DNA from: a candidate division KSB1 bacterium
Lineage (GTDB): Bacteria; Zhuqueibacterota; Zhuqueibacteria; Oceanimicrobiales; Oceanimicrobiaceae
Length of the DNA: 44,620 nt
Assembly (NCBI GenBank): GCA_022562085.1
Contig: JADFPY010000006.1
Span: 1-44,620 of the forward strand
Reading direction: 5' to 3'
Shown here: piece by piece, positions 1 through 8,276 of the stretch
Position numbering within the stretch: the first letter of the stretch is position 1
Layout of the letters: each line of letters opens with the position of its first letter
The notes under the pieces: generated by a model
What the model was told of the DNA's origin: nothing
Database searches by the model: none
Seen by the model: the letters and a program-made list of their open reading frames with translations, nothing else
Program-made: the position numbers and the translations under genes

Positions 1-1
1 G

Positions 2-2281
2 GATAACTCTGGGCAAGACTTCAGCCTGATCAACTCGCAAAAGAGTTTGATGCACCGACCCTTCTACTATACGCACGTTACCGCAGACCCTAAGGACGAA
101 AACACGGTATACGTGAACAATGAAGGCTTCTTTAGATCAGTAAACGCAGGCAGCACGTTCACCCGGGTGCGAACGCCACACGGTGACAACCACGACATGT
201 GGATCAACCCTGAAAACACCGATTTCCTTTTTCAGGCCAACGATGGTGGCGTCAATGTCAGCCTCGACGGCGGCAAGAGCTGGTCGGAGCAGTACAACCA
301 GGCCACGGCCGAACTCTACCACGTCGTGGTCGACAACCAATTTCCGTACTGGGTTTACGGTGAGCAGCAGGATAACAGTACCATTAGGGTGCCGAGCCTG
401 CCACCAGTTGCAAGCCGACTGATTTCTCCAAAGCAGTTCTGGCTCGCAGTGGCTGGGTGCGAAACGGGCCCGCTAGCGGTGCATCCTCTGAAACCGCACA
501 TTGTTTATGGAGGCTGCAAAGGCCGGTTTAGCCGCTACAATGGTCTGACCGGCCAGGAGATGCAATATTGGGTCTATCCGCATTTCAACTACGGGCATGC
601 TGCCAGTGAAATGCCCTTCCGTTTTCAACGTACCTCACCCATCGAGATTTCACCGCATAACCCGGATGTCATTTATCATACGTCGCAGTATGTCCACAAA
701 ACCACTGATGAAGGACAAACCTGGGAGATAATAAGCCCGGACCTTACGGCCAAGCCTGCTGGAACCCAAGGGTATTCCGGAGAACCGATTACACACGATA
801 TTACGGGCGAAGAGATTTATAGCACTATCTATGCTTTCAGAGAATCATTACATGAAGAGGGCGTCCTTTGGGTAGGAACCAACGACGGTTTGGTACACAT
901 TTCGCGCGACGGCGGCCAAAACTGGAAAAATATCACGCCGCCCGATCTGCCATCCGGAGGCCGGGTTCAAACTATGGAGCCATCACCCCATGCCCCTGGG
1001 CGTGCGTTAGTGGCGATTTACCGCTACATGCTCGATGACTGGTCGCCCTACATCTACAAAACAGAGGATTACGGAACGAGCTGGGAACGCCTTACAGACG
1101 GTACAAACGGCATCCCGGATGACTACCCGACTCGGGTTATACGCGAAGATCCTGTCCGCAAGGGCCTGTTGTATGCGGGTACGGAATTCGGTATGTTCGT
1201 CTCGTTTGATGACGGTAAACACTGGCAGTCTCTGCAGCTGGATTTGCCGGCAACCCCGATTACAGATATCAAAGTGCATCACAACGATTTGGTGTTGTCT
1301 ACCATGGGTCGGTCATTCTGGATTCTCGACGATGTAACGCCGCTGCACCAACTTACTGAGAAAGTGGCCTCCTCTTCAGCCTATCTGTTCAAACCGAGAG
1401 ACACCTATCGGAGTCGCTGGCCTTCTACGCGAAGAAGGGGTGACGGTGCGACGCCCGAGTATCCGTCAAACGGCGTCATGATTTACTATTATCTGGCCAA
1501 AGAAGGCAGCGAAGAACTCATAGTCGACATACTTGACGCAGCGGGCGATCCGGTAAGGAGTTTTTCCAGCGACACCACGAAAATAGCATCCCGGTCAGAT
1601 GCAGAGGAATCATTCAGGCGCCGGCCTTTACCGAAGCCGCTGTCAGAAAAAGCAGGGATGCATCGCTTCATCTGGGATATGCGTTATCCCGATACGGCGC
1701 CGCTCGAAAGTCTGCGTGCCGAGAGAGGACCGCTGGCCGTACCGGGTCCCTACCAGGTTCGATTGACAATCGGTGACTGGAGCCAAACCCAAAACTTTGA
1801 GTTGCTAATTGATCCAAGGGTGGCTGCAGATGGTGTCACAGTTACTGATCTACGTGAACAGTTTGATTTGAACACACGAATCAGCGATCGGATTAGCGAA
1901 CTACGCCAGGCAGTGCTGCGAATCCGGGAAGTCCGGAGTCACCTCGATAGCGCAGCGGCCCATTCCGAAAGTAGTGCTGACATAGTGGCTCAAGCAAAAT
2001 CTATCCGTTTAAAACTTACGGAAACAGAACAAGCACTCGTCCAAACTGAAAAAGGCAAAGTTGGCGCCCAACTCAAGCCAATGCTGAACAGACAGCTGAC
2101 TTATCTCTACGGCATGACCACAGTCGCCGACCAGAAACCAGGACACGATGCCGGCAGGCGGCTTGAGGATATTGAAAAAATTATAGCACTACATCTTGCA
2201 GATCTGCAAGACCTGTTGACTGAGGAGCTACCGAAATTAAACGTTAAACTTCAGGCCAGGGGCTTGACAACAGTTAAGTGA
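2..2281 (+). CDS. VPS10/BNR-repeat (Asp-box) secreted protein, 5'-truncated by window edge
   Basis: The reading frame is open from base 2, upstream of the first possible start (TTG-ATG at 47), so the true N-terminus lies outside the window; about 760 residues are visible. Asp-box/BNR motifs recur (SxDGGxxW type: 'SLDGGKSW', 'TTDEGQTW', 'SRDGGQNW', 'SFDDGKHW'), as in sortilin/VPS10-like 'glycosyl hydrolase' beta-propellers of about 1,000-1,100 residues. After the propeller comes a C-terminal beta-rich region with an 'ILDD' segment and 'GPYQVRLTIG', then a helical tail. These proteins are usually exported; the signal peptide would be in the missing part. The catalytic function of the family is not established, so sialidase activity should not be assumed. 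The downstream neighbour is a secreted M14 peptidase 74 bases away, which fits a polypeptide- or glycoprotein-degrading context. Confidence 0.85.
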   Translation, partial: DNSGQDFSLINSQKSLMHRPFYYTHVTADPKDENTVYVNNEGFFRSVNAGSTFTRVRTPHGDNHDMWINPENTDFLFQANDGGVNVSLDGGKSWSEQYNQATAELYHVVVDNQFPYWVYGEQQDNSTIRVPSLPPVASRLISPKQFWLAVAGCETGPLAVHPLKPHIVYGGCKGRFSRYNGLTGQEMQYWVYPHFNYGHAASEMPFRFQRTSPIEISPHNPDVIYHTSQYVHKTTDEGQTWEIISPDLTAKPAGTQGYSGEPITHDITGEEIYSTIYAFRESLHEEGVLWVGTNDGLVHISRDGGQNWKNITPPDLPSGGRVQTMEPSPHAPGRALVAIYRYMLDDWSPYIYKTEDYGTSWERLTDGTNGIPDDYPTRVIREDPVRKGLLYAGTEFGMFVSFDDGKHWQSLQLDLPATPITDIKVHHNDLVLSTMGRSFWILDDVTPLHQLTEKVASSSAYLFKPRDTYRSRWPSTRRRGDGATPEYPSNGVMIYYYLAKEGSEELIVDILDAAGDPVRSFSSDTTKIASRSDAEESFRRRPLPKPLSEKAGMHRFIWDMRYPDTAPLESLRAERGPLAVPGPYQVRLTIGDWSQTQNFELLIDPRVAADGVTVTDLREQFDLNTRISDRISELRQAVLRIREVRSHLDSAAAHSESSADIVAQAKSIRLKLTETEQALVQTEKGKVGAQLKPMLNRQLTYLYGMTTVADQKPGHDAGRRLEDIEKIIALHLADLQDLLTEELPKLNVKLQARGLTTVK

Positions 2282-2355
2282 CAGTCATTGAGGGCCGGAA
2301 GCCGCTCATTTAATCTTGACAATTAACAACTTTTTTGAGATTTAAGGAGACACAA

Positions 2356-5040
2356 ATGATTACGTTCAAGAATTCACATCTAATCCCGATGCTGACCTTG
2401 AGTTTGCTTTTGTCCCTGTTGATGGCAGGGGAACTCTTGACACAAGTACCACATCCTGCAGACGTCTTCGGCTTCAACCCTGGAGATGATTACAAACTCG
2501 CTACTTATGATCAAATGCTGGATTACTACAAGCGTCTGGACGCAGCCAGTGCCCGGGTACAGATGCGGGAAATCGGCAAGTCGACTTTGGGCAAACCACT
2601 GCTTTTACTTTTCATCTCCAGCGAGGAAAATCTAAAACAACTCGACCGCTGGCGCAGTATCAGCGAACAGTTAGCCCGTGCCCGTATTGATGAGGAAACA
2701 GCTCATAAGCTGGTGAAAGAAGGTAAGTCCATTACTTGGATAGATGGGGGTTTGCATGCTACCGAAGTCGCCCACGCCCAGATGACGACCTTGCTCGCCC
2801 ACAAAGTCGCCACCGAAGAAACGGCAGAGATGCAATCAATTCGTGCCAACACGATTCTGCTGCTCATGCCGGTCATGAATCCCGACGGCTTAGACATCGT
2901 GGCCTCCTGGTACAAACAGAACCTCGGAACCCCTTTTGAAACGACGCGCCCACCCTGGCTGTATCATTTTTATGTCGGTCATGACAACAACCGCGATTGG
3001 TTCATGAACAACATGCTGGAGTCCAAAGCGGTTAGTCAGGTGATTTACCAGGAGTGGTACCCGCAGATCGTTTACAACCACCATCAAACCGGACCCAATT
3101 GGACCAGGATCTTCCTGCCACCTTTTGCCGATCCGGTGAATCCGAATATTCACCCGGGCGTCACAACAAGCGTAAACCTGGTAGGCAGCGCTATGGCAAA
3201 TCGTTTTGCGGTAAAAAAAATGCCCGGCGTGGTTTCTGATGTGGTCTACAGTATGTGGTGGAACGGCGGCATGCGTACAGTACCCTATTTCCACAACATG
3301 ATTGGCATCCTCACCGAGACCAGCCACGCCACACCGACGCCGAGATTTTTCGAACCCGATTCCCTTCCGAAAACCATCGCGAGCAGACGCGGTGCTGGGC
3401 TAACCACATCCGGCACGAATATTTTCTATCCCGATCCCTGGAAGGGCGGAAAATCACAGTTCAGGGAACCGATAAAGTACATGCTCACTGCTTCTATGGC
3501 TGTTCTAAAAATCGCCACCGACCTCAAGGAGCAATGGCTTTACAATATCTACTCGATGGGACGCGACGCCATTGCCCAGGGTGAAACCGAAGAGCCGTAT
3601 GCATACGTTATCCCCAAGGAACAGTGGAACTCCGGTGAAGAATTGAACCTCGTTAATGTCCTGCTGATTGGCGGTGTAGAGGTCCATAAAGCAACAAAGA
3701 GCTTTAAAGCCGGCGAACAAAAATACCCCGCCGGGTCCTATGTTGTCTACACCGCCCAGGCATTTCGACCTTATCTTGTTGACCTGCTGGAGAAGCAACA
3801 GTATCCCGATCGGCGGCGCACGCCTAATGGTCCCCCGGAGCCGCCTTACGATCTTGCCGGCTGGACCTTGCCACTACAAATGGGCGTCAACATCGATCGC
3901 ATCGACAGTCCGTTTGATGCTCCGACCGTCGCCGTAGCGGAGATGGTTTCCCCCGAATCTGGCAAGGTTAGCGGTGGCGCTCGCTTTGGTTACCTACTTT
4001 CTCACCGACCGAATGCCAGTATCCTGGCTGTAAACAGGCTGCTTAATGACGGAGAACAAGTCTTTTTGAGCGGTGTGCCGGTCTCGGCCAAGAAGCAGAA
4101 CCTTGACGCAGGCACCTTTGTTATTAAATCCAATGGTGAGGAAACTGCTGAGAAAGTCGCGGATTTGTCTCATGATCTCGGACTTGATTTTTGGGGTATC
4201 GATAAGGAACCTTCTGGAAAGATGTATCCGTTGCAACAAGGGAGAATAGGAATTTACAAATCCTGGGTGAGCAATATGGATGAAGGGTGGACGCGATGGC
4301 TCTTAAACGAATATGAATTTGCCGCCGATACCCTGCACGATGCCGATATTCGAAAGGGGGATCTCAGAAGTTACACCGCAATTATTCTCCCCCATCAATC
4401 TGCGAAAAGAATTCTTAATGGTCATACAAAAGGCACGATGCCCGAACAATATACGGGTGGGCTTGGCATCGAAGGAGCCGTTGCCTTGAAACGGTATATC
4501 GAAGAGGGTGGAACAGTGGTTGCCCTCGATGCGGCAAACGATTTTGCCATTGAGCAATTCGGATTGCCGGTGCAGAATGTCGTTTCAGGGTTGTCTTCGA
4601 AACAATTCTTCATTCCAGGTTCTTTAGTAAAAATTGCGGTGGAGACAGAACACCCGCTGGCCTACGGCATGCAACCGGAAACAGCGGCTTCGTTTAATCG
4701 CAGCCGGGCCTTTAAGGTTGTCAAATTATCACGCAAAGGTGAGGGCGGTAAGGAAGATATTCCTGAGGCACCCTCACCCGCTGTTGAAATCATTGCCCGC
4801 TATGAGAAAAAAGATCTTCTCATGAGCGGTTGGGCTTTAGGAGATGAGAAATACATCGGGGGTAAGGCTGCGATGATGCGAGTAGGTTTGGGTAAAGGGG
4901 ATGTCATACTTATCGGTTTCCGCCCACAATTCCGTGGTCAGCCCAGAGGCACCTACAAATTGTTATTCAATTCACTGCTTGGACTTACTCTCGATGAAAT
5001 ACCCGCTGGTGAAGAATCGATGACCGAGACAGAGGATTGA
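2356..5040 (+). CDS. Secreted M14-family zinc carboxypeptidase
   Basis: Start ATG 2356 is chosen because TTTAAGGAGA lies just upstream; an in-frame TTG at 2335 has no such site. The 894-residue product begins with a hydrophobic signal peptide (about residues 8-28). Residues ~45-340 form the M14 domain: 'GGLHATEVAH' supplies the HxxE zinc ligands (H134, E137), 'MNPDG' follows, 'NHHQTGP' (~241-247) supplies the third ligand region, and 'ILTETSH' (~320) is the catalytic-Glu region. The C-terminal half (~560-880) resembles the glutamine-amidotransferase-like/ThuA fold seen in long bacterial M14 proteins ('ILPHQS', 'GLGIEGAVALKRYIEEGG', 'GKGDVILIGF'). It should trim C-terminal residues from peptides outside the cytoplasm. 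Substrate specificity cannot be read from the sequence. Confidence 0.9.
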   Translation: MITFKNSHLIPMLTLSLLLSLLMAGELLTQVPHPADVFGFNPGDDYKLATYDQMLDYYKRLDAASARVQMREIGKSTLGKPLLLLFISSEENLKQLDRWRSISEQLARARIDEETAHKLVKEGKSITWIDGGLHATEVAHAQMTTLLAHKVATEETAEMQSIRANTILLLMPVMNPDGLDIVASWYKQNLGTPFETTRPPWLYHFYVGHDNNRDWFMNNMLESKAVSQVIYQEWYPQIVYNHHQTGPNWTRIFLPPFADPVNPNIHPGVTTSVNLVGSAMANRFAVKKMPGVVSDVVYSMWWNGGMRTVPYFHNMIGILTETSHATPTPRFFEPDSLPKTIASRRGAGLTTSGTNIFYPDPWKGGKSQFREPIKYMLTASMAVLKIATDLKEQWLYNIYSMGRDAIAQGETEEPYAYVIPKEQWNSGEELNLVNVLLIGGVEVHKATKSFKAGEQKYPAGSYVVYTAQAFRPYLVDLLEKQQYPDRRRTPNGPPEPPYDLAGWTLPLQMGVNIDRIDSPFDAPTVAVAEMVSPESGKVSGGARFGYLLSHRPNASILAVNRLLNDGEQVFLSGVPVSAKKQNLDAGTFVIKSNGEETAEKVADLSHDLGLDFWGIDKEPSGKMYPLQQGRIGIYKSWVSNMDEGWTRWLLNEYEFAADTLHDADIRKGDLRSYTAIILPHQSAKRILNGHTKGTMPEQYTGGLGIEGAVALKRYIEEGGTVVALDAANDFAIEQFGLPVQNVVSGLSSKQFFIPGSLVKIAVETEHPLAYGMQPETAASFNRSRAFKVVKLSRKGEGGKEDIPEAPSPAVEIIARYEKKDLLMSGWALGDEKYIGGKAAMMRVGLGKGDVILIGFRPQFRGQPRGTYKLLFNSLLGLTLDEIPAGEESMTETED

Positions 5041-5163
5041 TGGCTTGGTCGATTTATTCTTGTTTATGACACAAATTATTTACCTGGATGGGAATATTTC
5101 GCGTTCGTAGGTTTGTTTCAGTAGGTATCTCTTTACTCAACCGCAAATTCAGCAAATTGAATT

Positions 5164-5907
5164 ATGAGTCGATTTGATTTAGTAAGTGCAATAATCATAG
5201 CAGAAATAATTGTTTTTACTGCTTGTAGTCAAGATCCCTCAAGTCCGGATGCAAATTTTGAGCCCGAAGGGATCATTCATGAAGACGCACGAATCTTCAT
5301 AGTTGACAGGACGGGGAAAAGGTGGGATGTCACCCATGCAAAAAAGAGGTATGACATGGAACCGTCCAAATTCCAATTTGGCTTGGGTCCCAATGCCATC
5401 AGGCCGATCTTAACCCCCAAGATGCTTTCCCCCGGCGACACGGACTATCCCGATGATGAAGCTGACTTTCTTGTTCTCGGCACGACCCTGAATGACGGCA
5501 CTCGGCCCCTGAGTGACGGCACTCGGAGTTATTCTATTATCGACCTGACTCGGCATGAAATCGCTGATGAAAAATTTGGTAATTTGCATGTGGCGGTGGC
5601 TTACTGACCGCTGGTTGATTTGGCTGCCGTGTACAGCCGGGAAATAAAAGGCTTGACCGCCTCGGGAGGTCAGGACTCAGTCCTCACCTTAAGTGCCAGC
5701 GGATGGACATATGAATTCACTTTCGTCTTATATGATTATGAAACCGAAAGCCTCTGGTACCACCTGGAAGGTGAAGAGGGGTTAACGTGTATCAGCGGAC
5801 CTCACGCAGATCGGACTCTTGAAGAATTTAGATCGACGAAGACTCGCTGGAGCACTTGGAAGGCCGACCATCCGGAGACTAGATTTATGGACCCCGCCTC
5901 CAAATAG
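5164..5907 (+). CDS. DUF3179-domain lipoprotein, probable selenoprotein with in-frame TGA at 5605
   Basis: Two open stretches (5164-5607 and the part after 5607 up to 5907) lie in the same frame, separated only by TGA 5605-5607. Read through, they give one ~247-residue DUF3179 protein. The N-terminus looks like a lipoprotein signal ending 'FTAC'. The core has 'VLGTTLND', 'HEIAD', then 'HVAVAY-TGA-PLVD', and later 'YDYETESLWYHLEGE' and 'WSTWKADHPET'. The family motif at the TGA is (V/T)xYCPL, so TGA replaces the conserved cysteine. A hairpin follows at a SECIS-like distance. The ~100 codons after TGA are intact and family-like, which argues against old decay. A simple Cys-to-stop nonsense mutation is the alternative. 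No selA/B/C/D gene is visible in the window. The biochemical role of DUF3179 is unknown. Confidence 0.72.
5605..5638 (+). promoter_or_regulatory. Candidate bacterial SECIS: UGA plus downstream hairpin
   Basis: After TGA 5605-5607, GGCTG (5622-5626) pairs with CAGCC (5634-5638) around the loop CCGTGTA, and TT/GG wobble pairs can lengthen the stem. The loop starts about 19 bases after UGA, within the range known for bacterial SECIS elements, and contains GU. The G sits at loop position 3 rather than in the first two positions, so the match is imperfect. Confidence 0.5.
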
Positions 5908-6246
5908 AAAATCTTATCCACTCAAATTTTCTAAAGAATTAACTAACATTTCTCACTGGCTTATGGCCGCTCCGGCCGCCAAAAGCAGGCGTCCTGCACG
6001 GGCTGCGTGCGCCTCCTCAACCGGTGGCGCTTCGCGCACAATTATAGTTAGCCGCTCACCGCGTCTTTCTTGTGGGGTCGCCCTCCGCAGAAGGTAGGGG
6101 CGCCAACAAAATCTTCCCTAGACTCCAGTCCGCCAAACAAATTGTAGAGCGGTTAGCGAAGAGTGTGCAGCTATAGCTGCCACACCTCATTCCTTCCGCC
6201 CTTCGCTCTTCGCCCTACCTGTTAGAAAGTAAGTAGTGGTTTGATG
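5908..6246. other. GC-rich structured intergenic segment, no gene seen
   Basis: No credible coding frame. From about 5960 to 6220 the DNA is clearly GC-richer than its flanks and full of inverted repeats. GTGTGCAGCT/AGCTGCCACAC forms a tight hairpin at 6163-6185. GCGAAGAG 6156-6163 pairs with CTCTTCGC 6206-6213. AGCCGCTC 6050-6057 pairs with GAGCGGTT 6147-6154 (one G-U). It could be a repeat-family element or a structured RNA; I cannot name it. It lies between the 3' ends of convergent genes. Confidence 0.4.
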
Positions 6247-7170
6247 CTATTTTGTGTAAATCAAACCCAAGGAATAACTCGTTCCGGACACCGTATTCTT
6301 GCCGGCATAAACGTGAAGGAATTCTCCCTGAATGGCTATTTGTTTGGTGAGGTTAACTATGATTGAGGGGCTGATTTTAAAAATATCTTGATCGCCTTGA
6401 ATTATGTTTGGAAGAGCGCCACCACCACCAGGTAAGGGAGTCGTAACCGGCTGACCAACAATATCCGGAGGAGCAATGGTACTTTTCAGCCCGTCAAAAG
6501 TAACTTTGACCAGGACGGAGCCAAAGGAATAGCCGCCTTCCGCTGTGAAAAGAATCTGATCATGTAAAGGGCCACTGCGCCGGCGATAACCAACGCCACC
6601 GGTTAAATAGGCTGGAAAAGGAAACAGGCTTTTACCGATTAACAAGTGGCTAACAAAATCTACATTGCCGGTACCCAGCGGCGGGCCATCGTTATCAGGC
6701 GCGGCTTCATACCCAAGAGGTATTTCGATGCCTGCTTGATAGGACAACATAAGCGCTCCATCCAGCAGAGCATAGCGCCCTGAGAGAGCCAGGTCGGATA
6801 CTCCCTGAGTATGACTCGTGACTTGGCGTGCAAGCACTCCCCCGCCGATAATTTCGGTACGTTTGGATGTCAGGGTTTTCAACGGAAGATTTGCAACTAA
6901 CGTAAATTTTTCAAATAAACCATATTCGAGATAAGCGGTCAGATTTAAGTCTCTGAAGGAAGTATCTTCATATATGATTCTCTCCTGGAATATGTCAAGT
7001 CGCCGCCCTTCATGATTGAACTCTTTCGTCGTAAGGAAATAATTACCGGACACCTTAAAATAAAATCCATGCTTTTTTTGTACCCAGGCACCACTCAAAA
7101 CCAGATTAGGCGTGATTAAGTTTGCTACCAAGCAAGCGAACAAAATCCAAATTATGATTTTTGTTTTCAT
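6247..7170 (-). CDS. Outer-membrane beta-barrel protein (MetA/phenol-degradation transporter-like)
   Basis: The 307-residue product has a signal peptide (about residues 1-27) followed by alternating polar/aromatic strands typical of a small outer-membrane barrel: 'GFYFKVSGNYFLTTKEF', 'LTAYLEYGLFEKFTLVANLPLKT', 'SDLALSGRYALLDG', 'LSYQAGIEIPLGY', 'AYLTGGVGYRRRSG', 'QGEFLHVYAG', ending 'SLGLIYTK'. The 'LxxYLEYGL..FTLVxxLP' and 'GVSDLxLSGRY' pattern matches the MetA-pathway phenol-degradation-like barrel family, whose members are mostly uncharacterised. It is divergent from the zincin gene at 7375 and would share the 7171-7374 region for promoters. Function beyond an outer-membrane location is not inferable. 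Confidence 0.65.
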   Translation of the reverse strand: MKTKIIIWILFACLVANLITPNLVLSGAWVQKKHGFYFKVSGNYFLTTKEFNHEGRRLDIFQERIIYEDTSFRDLNLTAYLEYGLFEKFTLVANLPLKTLTSKRTEIIGGGVLARQVTSHTQGVSDLALSGRYALLDGALMLSYQAGIEIPLGYEAAPDNDGPPLGTGNVDFVSHLLIGKSLFPFPAYLTGGVGYRRRSGPLHDQILFTAEGGYSFGSVLVKVTFDGLKSTIAPPDIVGQPVTTPLPGGGGALPNIIQGDQDIFKISPSIIVNLTKQIAIQGEFLHVYAGKNTVSGTSYSLGLIYTK

Positions 7171-7276
7171 TTGATAAGAAAGAATGTTCTTCTTTGAGGT
7201 TTATAGAAAAAACCGTTTTAGAGACGAAGATATTCCCGCTTCCTATGACAAGTTAGAGTTAAGGTGAATGAATGTC

Positions 7277-7306
7277 TTGACAATTTAAAAATATTTTCCA
7301 TATTAT
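7277..7306 (+). promoter_or_regulatory. Sigma70-type promoter for the HELLH zincin gene
   Basis: TTGACA at 7277-7282, an 18-base spacer and TATTAT at 7301-7306, giving a 5' leader of about 60 bases before the ATG at 7375. Confidence 0.6.
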
Positions 7307-7374
7307 GGAGCATAAAACGTGGCTAAATTTGAGCTAACTTTGTTAATGTTGAACAAAAGGCATTTTTTTAAATT

Positions 7375-8241
7375 ATGAAACTCTGTTTAATATTTACCTT
7401 CCTGTTTAACGTCGGTCTTGTGGAAAAACCACAGAAACCAACAATCATCGAGCGCCTCGAATTTAACGGCAGGCTCCGGAGTCTGCGCAAACACGATGAC
7501 CTTCTTCCTCGAAAAGTTGATGATGTCATCAGGAGTTTCAAAGATACAGTTCGGGTATCCTATGACTGTCCCAAGGGGAGCAAGTTCAAACGAGTCTACA
7601 TAAATGTGACGACAAGGCATATCAAGTGGGATAGAAATTTGTCAGTTGGTGAAGAGCAGTTTCACGTACCTGGCGGGACTGTCGGTTACTACATTTGGCA
7701 GCCTACTATTATCATGAAGGGGAAAGAAAAGCGTATTTATGCAAACAATTTTATCATGTTCACCCTTGAGACGGCCGGCAAGCAAATGAGCTCCACACCG
7801 CTGGTGGATGAAGCGCTTTTTTATCATGAACTTCTGCACGGCCAGCTCCTTTTCGACGCTATGAAGAAAAAGAAGTGGCGGAAGAAGGTCTGCGACGGTG
7901 ATTTCGACATGGGTCCCAGCGATTCAAATCACAAACGTATTCCCGGACTGGTACAAAATTATCTTCGTAGAGTTGCTGCCATTACGAAGGATGTTTGTGC
8001 AGTTTCCATTCCACCCCAACGAGCATCCCCGACCGCTTTTTTCGAAATTCAAATTGCAAGTACTGATATCCTTAAGAACAAAAAAAAGTGGCAGGCAATG
8101 ACATATTATCCGAACGGTTCTAATGTAGATCCGAACAGTTTCGTGATTGAACCCAAAGGAACGAAAGTCATTGCATCGGGAAAATTAATCGATAAAAATC
8201 AAAAGGGATTTGTCTTGGTGCACTTTATCGAAGCAAGATAA
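7375..8241 (+). CDS. Exported zincin-like putative metalloprotease (HELLH motif)
   Basis: I do not recognise the family. The 288-residue product starts with a short hydrophobic segment that may be a signal peptide or N-terminal anchor. Residues 151-155 are HELLH within 'ALFYHELLHGQLLF', the HExxH zinc motif of zincin metalloproteases. A third ligand could be in 'DFDMGPSDSNHKRIPGL' further on, but this is inference. The C-terminal ~70 residues are beta-rich ('FFEIQIASTDI', 'KGTKVIASGKLID') and may be a separate domain. Its own promoter lies upstream. The D-aminoacylase gene starts 35 bases downstream on the same strand, so the two may be cotranscribed and both act on extracytoplasmic peptides. 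Confidence 0.7.
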   Translation: MKLCLIFTFLFNVGLVEKPQKPTIIERLEFNGRLRSLRKHDDLLPRKVDDVIRSFKDTVRVSYDCPKGSKFKRVYINVTTRHIKWDRNLSVGEEQFHVPGGTVGYYIWQPTIIMKGKEKRIYANNFIMFTLETAGKQMSSTPLVDEALFYHELLHGQLLFDAMKKKKWRKKVCDGDFDMGPSDSNHKRIPGLVQNYLRRVAAITKDVCAVSIPPQRASPTAFFEIQIASTDILKNKKKWQAMTYYPNGSNVDPNSFVIEPKGTKVIASGKLIDKNQKGFVLVHFIEAR

Positions 8242-8276
8242 TACCCATTTGTCTTTTGAACAAAGGAGATGCCCGG

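Noticed and set aside
5819-6097. 92-codon ORF after the DUF3179 gene
   Set aside because: It overlaps the DUF3179 end in another frame and runs through the GC-rich repeat segment with Arg/Ala-rich nonsense sequence.
6047-6157. attC-like site (GTTAGCCGCTC ... GAGCGGTTAG)
   Set aside because: The ends pair but do not fit the RYYYAAC/GTTRRRY integron core, and no integrase or cassette genes are present.
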